DNA from: Streptomyces geranii | Lineage (GTDB): Bacteria; Actinomycetota; Actinomycetes; Streptomycetales; Streptomycetaceae | Direction: 5' to 3' | Length of the DNA stretch: 64,000 nt | NCBI RefSeq assembly: GCF_002954775.1 | Contig: NZ_PJME01000008.1 | Coordinates: 62,001-126,000, forward strand | Shown here: one piece after another, positions 63,194 to 64,000 of the stretch | Numbering within the stretch: position 1 is the first letter of the stretch | Layout: every line of letters starts with the position of its first letter | Notes under the pieces: generated by a model | What the model was told of the DNA's origin: nothing | The model's database searches: none | The model's input: only the letters and a program-made list of their open reading frames with translations | Program-made: the position numbers and the translations under genes

Positions 63194-64000
63194 ATGAGCA
63201 GCCGTGAGGACGAGGCGCTGGCGCTGGCCGCCGTGGACGCGCTGACCGGGCAGCTGGCCCTGGCTCCCAAGCCGGGCCTGCCCGACCCGCGCGATCTCGA
63301 CGCGCGTGTCACGCGCAAGGACCAACTCGCTCTGCGCTGGTCGGCCAAGGCGCTCGCGCCCGGCCTCGCGGCGATGGCGGCGGCGGCCCGCCGCACCGGC
63401 GAACCGACGCCCGCGCTCCGTACGGAACTGGGCGCGATCGGCCGCTCCACCGAGCACTCGGTGGCACTGGCGGGCGGCGGCCACCGGGGCGCCCTGTGGG
63501 CGCTCGGCCTGCTGGTCGCGGCGGCGGCCCTGGACCCCGGGGCCAAGGCACGCGACGTCGCTGCCGCCGCCAAGAAGATCGCCTCCCACCCCGACAAACG
63601 CGCCCCGCGCAGACCCTCCCGGGGCTCCTCGGTGTCGGCGAAGTACGGCGCGGCCGGCGCCCGAGGCGAGGCGAGGGCCGGATTCCCGCACGTAAGACGG
63701 GCGTTGGACGCCTTGGCCACCGCCCGCTCGACCGGCGCGACGGAGGCGGAGGCCCGCCTGGACGCCCTCCTGACGGTCATGTCGACCCTCCAGGACACCG
63801 AACTCCTGTACACAGCGGGCCCGCACGGCCTACGCCACGTCCAGGCGGGCGCCCGCGAAATCCTGGAAGCGGGCGGAACGTCGACGGAGGCCGGCGCCAA
63901 GGCCCTGACGGCCTTCGACACCGACCTCCACACACGCGGCTGGAGCCCAAGAGGCAGCGCGGGCCTGTTCGCGGGCGCCTTGTTCCTGGACGCTCTCCCG
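63194..64000 (+). CDS. CitG-like triphosphoribosyl-dephospho-CoA synthase (truncated by window end)
   Basis: At least 269 residues, open to the window edge. Recognised from its motif series: KPGLPDPRD, GGHRGALWALGLL, GARGEARAGFPHV, LQDTELLYTAGP and SPRGSAGLFAGALFLDAL, all parallel to CitG/MdcB. The family makes the prosthetic group precursor of citrate lyase or malonate decarboxylase from ATP and dephospho-CoA. No decarboxylase genes are visible in the window, so they may lie downstream. Confidence 0.82.
   Translation, partial: MSSREDEALALAAVDALTGQLALAPKPGLPDPRDLDARVTRKDQLALRWSAKALAPGLAAMAAAARRTGEPTPALRTELGAIGRSTEHSVALAGGGHRGALWALGLLVAAAALDPGAKARDVAAAAKKIASHPDKRAPRRPSRGSSVSAKYGAAGARGEARAGFPHVRRALDALATARSTGATEAEARLDALLTVMSTLQDTELLYTAGPHGLRHVQAGAREILEAGGTSTEAGAKALTAFDTDLHTRGWSPRGSAGLFAGALFLDALP

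Overview
The window is high-GC actinobacterial DNA with the gene content and order of the oriC-proximal chromosomal core of a Streptomyces. The evidence is a string of Streptomyces landmarks: the rpsF-ssb-rpsR-rplI cluster followed by dnaB, femX, the sporulation pair ssgR-ssgA, thiC under a TPP riboswitch, the Rex-controlled cydAB-cydDC cluster, a DtpA/Sco/ECuC-type copper operon, and many copies of the ParB-binding parS palindrome (GTTTCACGTGAAAC). No insertion sequence, prophage, CRISPR array, rRNA or tRNA gene was seen.

Layout. 1-5.5 kb: end of a penicillin-binding protein, a membrane glycosyltransferase, an alanine-racemase-like protein, FemX and a small membrane protein. 5.8-7.5 kb: rpsF, ssb, rpsR, rplI. 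7.7-11 kb: MATE exporter, a DnaA-box-rich interval and dnaB. 11-20.6 kb: accessory metabolism (beta-lactamase-fold hydrolase, two GNATs, a globin-reductase, NUDIX, LysR, gamma-lyase, PtpA, holin-like protein, cupin, DUF5326). 20.9-24.5 kb: ssgR, ssgA and a YibE/F membrane protein. 24.5-31.9 kb: riboswitch and thiC, membrane protein, phosphoesterase, LacI regulator, hisC. 32-38.2 kb: cytochrome bd oxidase with its fused CydDC exporter. 38.3-46.8 kb: sensor kinase, M23 peptidase, HAD phosphatase, LLM oxidoreductase, KptA, an alpha/beta hydrolase-SDR fusion and an M24 peptidase. 47-50.6 kb: a four-gene double ABC transporter operon. 51.3-54.9 kb: HAD phosphatase coupled to serS, a second large DnaA-box cluster, pheA. 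54.9-61.4 kb: leftward copper handling genes (membrane protein, ycnI, sco, PCuAC, copC-copD, dtpA). 61.7-64 kb: anti-sigma-like ATPase, a Tat-exported intradiol-dioxygenase-like protein and a truncated CitG-like gene.

Themes. The chromosome-maintenance layer is the most distinctive signal: 11 exact and 3 one-mismatch parS sites and three clusters of DnaA boxes (about 9.07-9.33, 44.05-44.10 and 53.60-53.90 kb, plus a single box at 46.90 kb) lie over ordinary genes. Some parS copies sit in unexpected places: over the start codon of cydDC, inside the dtpA reading frame, and as near-matches inside the thiC riboswitch. A second theme is respiration and metal supply (bd oxidase, a sensor kinase with a shortened first GAF domain, a flavohemoglobin-like protein, and copper delivery to extracellular oxidases). 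A third is development and envelope (ssgA/ssgR, femX, PBP, M23, dtpA). Gene symbols and any named counterparts come from recognition of the sequence, not from a database search.
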